Source: Serpula lacrymans var. lacrymans S7.9
Lineage: Eukaryota; Basidiomycota; Agaricomycetes; Boletales; Serpulaceae
Length of the DNA: 64,000 nucleotides
NCBI RefSeq assembly: GCF_000218685.1
Contig: NW_006763290.1
Coordinates: forward strand, 163,540 to 227,539
Direction: 5' to 3'
Below, one piece after another: positions 59,823 through 64,000 of this stretch; the first letter of the stretch is position 1, and each line of letters begins with the position of its first letter. The position numbers and the translations under genes were made by a program. Under the pieces are notes generated by a model. It saw only the letters and a program-made list of their open reading frames with translations. It ran no database searches and was not told the origin of the DNA.

Positions 59823-61905
59823 ATGTCTATGCAAATTTTTGGTGAAGAGGTGTGTATTTTCATTCTGAATGAAATATATATATATAATGATCTGGATTAC
59901 CCTCATGACTAGGCAACCGAGGAGAAAGCAGAAAATGCGCGTCTCTCCTCCTTCGTCGGAGCTGTTGCATTGGGCGACCTCGTCAAATCAACGCTGGGCC
60001 CCAAAGGGATGAACAAGATCCTTCAATCAGGCTCTACGGGGGACATCAACGTGACCAACGACGGCGCTACGATCCTCAAAGCGATCCAGTTAGATAACGC
60101 TGCTGCCAAGATCCTTGTCAATATCTCCAAAGTGCAAGACGATGAAGTAGGCGATGGCACGACGAGTGTCTGCGTGTTGGCGTCTGAGCTGCTGAGAGAG
60201 GCGGAGAAGCTGATCGCGCAGAAGATACATCCACAGACGATCGTGGAGGGATACAGGATCGCGAGTCGGGCTGCATTGGGCGCACTTGAGAAAGCTGCTA
60301 TTGATCACGCGTGAGTGTTTGCCATTTTTTCTGGAGACTGTATCTTTGTTCTGACTTGTTCTGACCTACGTTTAGATCGGATGTGACGCAGTTCCGTCAG
60401 GATTTGTTCAATATCGCCCGGACAACGTTATCGTCGAAAGTACTCTCTCAAGATAAAGAATATTTTGCTAATCTTGCCGTGGATGCCGTTCTTCGATTGA
60501 AGGCAAGTCTCATTCAATCCCATACCAGTCAATGTAACGCTGACTTGTATCTTTCAGGGATCTACGGATCTTGAACATATCCAAGTTATCAAAAAAGTGG
60601 GTGGTAAGCTCACAGATTCATATCTAGATGAAGGTAAGTGTTTGCATTTTCTCCACTGATGACAATAAAGACTAATGATAATTAGGTTTCATCTTGGATA
60701 AAACTATTGCTACCAACTCGCCCAAACGACTAGAAAATGTTAACCTTCTTATTGCAAATACTTGTAAGTGGCTTAAAGTGGACAGTCCTAGTAAGGATTT
60801 AGGTTAAAAAAAATTGCATTCAGCCATGGACACCGATAAGATCAAAATCTTTGGTGCTCATATAAAAGTCGATGGGACTGGCAAGCTTGCTGAACTTGAG
60901 CGAGCGGAGCGGGTATTGCCCATGTCAATTATCATCGTTTCTTGTTTTGTTAACCCCACTAATAGGAAAAAATGAAGGCCAAGGTCGAAGCCATTGCATC
61001 TCACGGCATCAACTGCTTTGTCAACCGACAGCTTATCTATAACTACCCCGAGTCTCTGCTTACAGAGAAGGGAATCTTGGTTATTGAACATGCCGACTTT
61101 GAAGGCGTGGAGCGACTCTCATTAGTAACAGGCGGTGAGATTGCCAGTACATTTGAGAGGCCTGATCTCGTGAAGCTTGGTCATTGTGAATTGATCGAAG
61201 AAATCATGATCGGCGAGGACAAGGTTTGAAACTGCATCGAGGTTACAATGCTTGTACTCATCTCATTGCATAGCTCATCAAATTCTCTGGAGTTGCTGCT
61301 GGCGAGGCGTGCACGGTTGTCCTGCGAGGATCAACGAACCAAATGGTAGATGAAGCCGAGCGGTCGCTCCACGACGCACTCTCGGTCCTTTCCCAAACTG
61401 TAAAGGAGACGCGCATTGTGCTTGGTGGGGGGTGTTCGGAGATGTTGATGAGCTGTGCTGTAGAAGAGGAGGCACGTAAGATTAAGGGGAAGAAGGCAAT
61501 CGCTGCAGAAGCATTTGGTCGTGCGCTCAGGCAAATAGCGACCATCCTGGCGGACAATGCCGGTTATGATTCTTCAGACCTTGTGTCTAGGCTAAGGGCT
61601 GCACATTACGAAGGCCAAGCGGATGCCGGACTAGGTGAGTTGCTGATGTGCATCACTTTCACGTGGAGCATGTGCTAATAGTACTACAGACATGGAAGAA
61701 GGCTCTATTGGCTCGATGAAGACACTGGGCGTTACTGAGAGTTATAAATTGAAAAGACAGGTTGTGATTAGTGCCAGTGAAGCTGCAGAGATGATTATCA
61801 GGTAAGTTTCACTCATTTGTTCAATTATTCGTGGTTGCTGAAAAAGCGTCTTTCAGGGTGGACGACATCCTTCGGTCTACACCTCGCAGACGTGAAGGAG
61901 CGTAA
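59823..61905 (+). CDS. CCT2: T-complex protein 1 subunit beta (CCT2)
   Basis: Subunit of the cytosolic CCT/TRiC chaperonin that folds actin, tubulin and other proteins. The ATG at 59823 in CCACCATG context starts [23 protein letters not shown]-binding motifs: [32 protein letters not shown] and [20 protein letters not shown] (GDGTT holds the phosphate-binding and catalytic Asp). The apical domain includes [15 protein letters not shown] and [20 protein letters not shown]. The C-terminal equatorial part has [33 protein letters not shown] and [20 protein letters not shown]. It ends in [15 protein letters not shown]. About nine short introns; no lesion. Confidence 0.97.
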
Positions 61906-62238
61906 AAAAAGCATCAGGATGGAAGTAAGAATAGATAGTATCCTCACAATATAATATCTTTGCTGTTATCGCATCTTGGCATGGCATCTGTAAATTGGCC
62001 GTGTAGTGATCCCTGTTTCCTCCTGTCTTATTTCCTGTGTTAGCTATTTTGAGCTGAGCGCAGTAGTGATGGAAAGTGGCTGAACTCTGGACACGTCGCG
62101 CAACCATTAGAGGTCTTCACCCAACACCATTATTCGATACGCCGCCCTCGACATTCTCGCATTATTCTGTGTTTAACCGTATTGTATCTCTTCGTTTTCT
62201 AGACATTCTTTAACCTTTTTCTTATATTCTTTGCCGCC

Positions 62239-64000
62239 ATGTCTGGCAGCGTCAGAGCACGCAGGCCAGCATCTCCGCCACCACGGTTTCCACATGACAG
62301 TGTCTTGCCTTCTCACAAATATCCTCCTGTTTTACGACAAGATAATCTGAGCGCAGACGAACGGCGAGAGGCGGCTTCAAAGGGTTATGCACCTGGTCGG
62401 AGAGGCCAATATACACTAGGAGGCCTAAGAATATCATCTGGAGAATGGAAGCTTTTGGCACTGATACTCCTTGTTGCATCGGGTGTTCGGCTCTTTCGTC
62501 TGTCAAAACCCAATAGTGTAGTGTGCGTATCACGTTTTGCTATAGATCATAAAGGGTCTCATGTTTTCCTTGCAGTTTTGATGAGGTACACTTTGGGAAG
62601 TTTGCTGCGAGGTATATCAAAACACGCTATTTTGTGGACGTGCATCCGCCATTAGCCAAGCTCTTGATTACCGCGGCTGCTTTTATCTTTGGGTTCGATG
62701 GCGACTTTGGGTTTGAGGAGATTGGAAAGTGAGCATTTTGTTCGTTGTCGCCATGTTGTAGCTGACGCGGGCTTCATAGAATTTACAATCATGTTCCATA
62801 TGTCGCTATGCGTATGGTTCCGGCAACATTGGGCATCGCAACCGTACCTCTCTCCTACCTTACCCTTCGTGCACTCGATTGTCGCGCTACGACTGCGCTC
62901 CTTGCGTCCCTCTTCATCACGTTCGAAAATGGTCTAATAACGCAGTCCCGCCATATTCTCCTCGACTCTCCTCTCGTGTTTTTCACCGCTCTCACAACCT
63001 TCTTTTTCGTCGGCTTCACTAACGAAGATAAGCAGGAACCATTCACCGAAAGTTGGTGGACATGGCTCGTCCTCACAGGTCTATCACTCGGTGCAGTGGT
63101 GTCTTGTAAGTGGGTTGGGCTATTCACCATCGCTACTGTTGGTGTCTGTACAGTATTTCAGTTGTGGATGCTTCTCGGTGATCTACGAGTATCTGCGCGG
63201 TTATGGATGAAACACTTCTTTGCAAGGGCTCTCTGTCTCATTGTGGTCCCACTTCTGTTTTACATGGCTATGTTCGAGATCCACTTTTTGATACTCGGGA
63301 GCTCTGGGGAGGGAGATGGGTTTATGAGCTCCGAGTTCCAACAGACTCTTGGTGGACGCGGCATGAAGGATACTTTTGCAGGTTGGTTGCTCGCTATTTG
63401 TTCTATGATAGTTGTGCCTGATGTGCTCCCTAGATGTCGCGTTAGGATCTGAAGTTGCTATTCGTCATTTGAACACTCAGGGTGGATATTTGCACTCACA
63501 CCCTCATAATTATCCCGGTGGAAGTGGACGTGAGTTGTAGCTCGCCTACTTCGTTTCTGACATCTCACTAAACCCCCCTTTTTAGAACAACAAATCACGC
63601 TTTATCCTCACCGCGACGACAACAATATCTGGCGCATTATGAATGCTACCGTTGACGACTATCCACAATACGATTGGGAAAACTCTCCGCTCGAGTACAT
63701 CAAGCACAACTCGCGCATCAAACTACGTCATATCTCCACCGATAAAGGTCTACACTCTCATGAAGTTCGTCCACCTGTATCAGATGTCGATTTCCAGAAT
63801 GAGGTATCTGGTTATGGTGTGGCGGGATATGTGGGTGACCTGAATGACGACTGGGTGATTGAAATAGAAAGCGGAGATCGAAGTGACAAGGAGTCGAGCA
63901 AGCGAGTCAGGACACTGCGTACACACTTCAAGTTGAGGCATCTCATGACTGGTTGTTACCTTTTCTCGCACAAAGTCAAGCTGCCCGAGTGGGGCTTTGA
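62239..64000 (+). CDS. Protein O-mannosyltransferase, PMT family (partial)
   Basis: ER membrane enzyme that moves mannose from dolichyl-phosphate-mannose to Ser/Thr of secretory proteins (EC 2.4.1.109). It begins at GCCGCCATG and runs off the window. After a Pro/Arg-rich cytosolic head, the first helix is LLALILLVASGVRLFRL. After an intron at 62523-62575 comes the catalytic loop FDEVHFGKFAARYIKTRYFV followed by DVHPPLAKLL, with the essential Asp-Glu pair. Membrane helices continue through VLTGLSLGAVVSCKWVGLFT and ALCLIVVPLLFYMAMFEIHF. Lumenal MIR repeats start at GSEVAIRHLNTQGGYLHSHP and LRHISTDKGLHSHEVRPPVS. The subfamily (Pmt1- or Pmt2-like) cannot be settled from this part. Confidence 0.93.

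Noticed and set aside
1..64000. CRISPR arrays, prokaryotic operons, riboswitches
   Set aside because: The spliced genes and fungal elements show a eukaryotic nuclear sequence; no regularly spaced identical repeats were seen.

Overview
The window looks like nuclear DNA of a mushroom-forming basidiomycete (Agaricomycetes). Genes are dense and carry many short GT-AG introns of about 47-90 nt, including several micro-exons. The gene families are typical of this class: Plavaka-type DNA transposons, chromodomain Ty3 retrotransposons, DUF6534 and other orphan seven-helix membrane proteins, IFI6/ISG12-like proteins, and a degenerate aspartic-peptidase family. All functions are assigned by reading translated motifs; nothing was searched.

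Region 1 (1-17,760) is AT-rich accessory DNA. A Ty3/gypsy element (pol 3' half, chromodomain and 3' LTR) lies inside the decayed C-terminal end of a Plavaka transposase, so the elements are nested. The Plavaka remnant carries a divergent passenger gene on the opposite strand. A decayed DUF6534 membrane-protein gene follows. Next comes a tandem cluster of three small genes on the minus strand (11,263-14,291). All end in an IFI6/ISG12-type hydrophobic domain, but they carry two different N-terminal modules. A Ser/Pro-rich orphan gene lies beside them.

Region 2 (17,760-28,440) holds a secreted GH78 alpha-L-rhamnosidase, class II fructose-bisphosphate aldolase, an intron-containing initiator tRNA-Met, an orphan seven-helix membrane protein and a flavin-reductase-like protein, separated by apparently non-coding stretches.

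Region 3 (28,890-64,000) is compact housekeeping DNA: URB1, an Lpx1-like hydrolase, ADE2, RSA3, cyclin C, mitochondrial malate dehydrogenase, TSR2, GRC3, an orphan, a hemerythrin-like protein, an SH3/RA polarity protein, an orphan membrane protein, a pseudo-aspartic-peptidase, CCT2 and the start of a protein O-mannosyltransferase. Three divergent pairs share short promoters (ADE2/RSA3, cyclin C/MDH1, TSR2/GRC3). Four genes act in ribosome biogenesis; two of them, URB1 and RSA3, encode subunits of the same pre-60S complex in yeast.

The best candidate for an undescribed system is the IFI6/ISG12-like cluster. It has modular N-termini, one shared by two paralogs and one built from tandemly duplicated exons. 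A possible fourth, degenerate member lies at about 22.9 kb.
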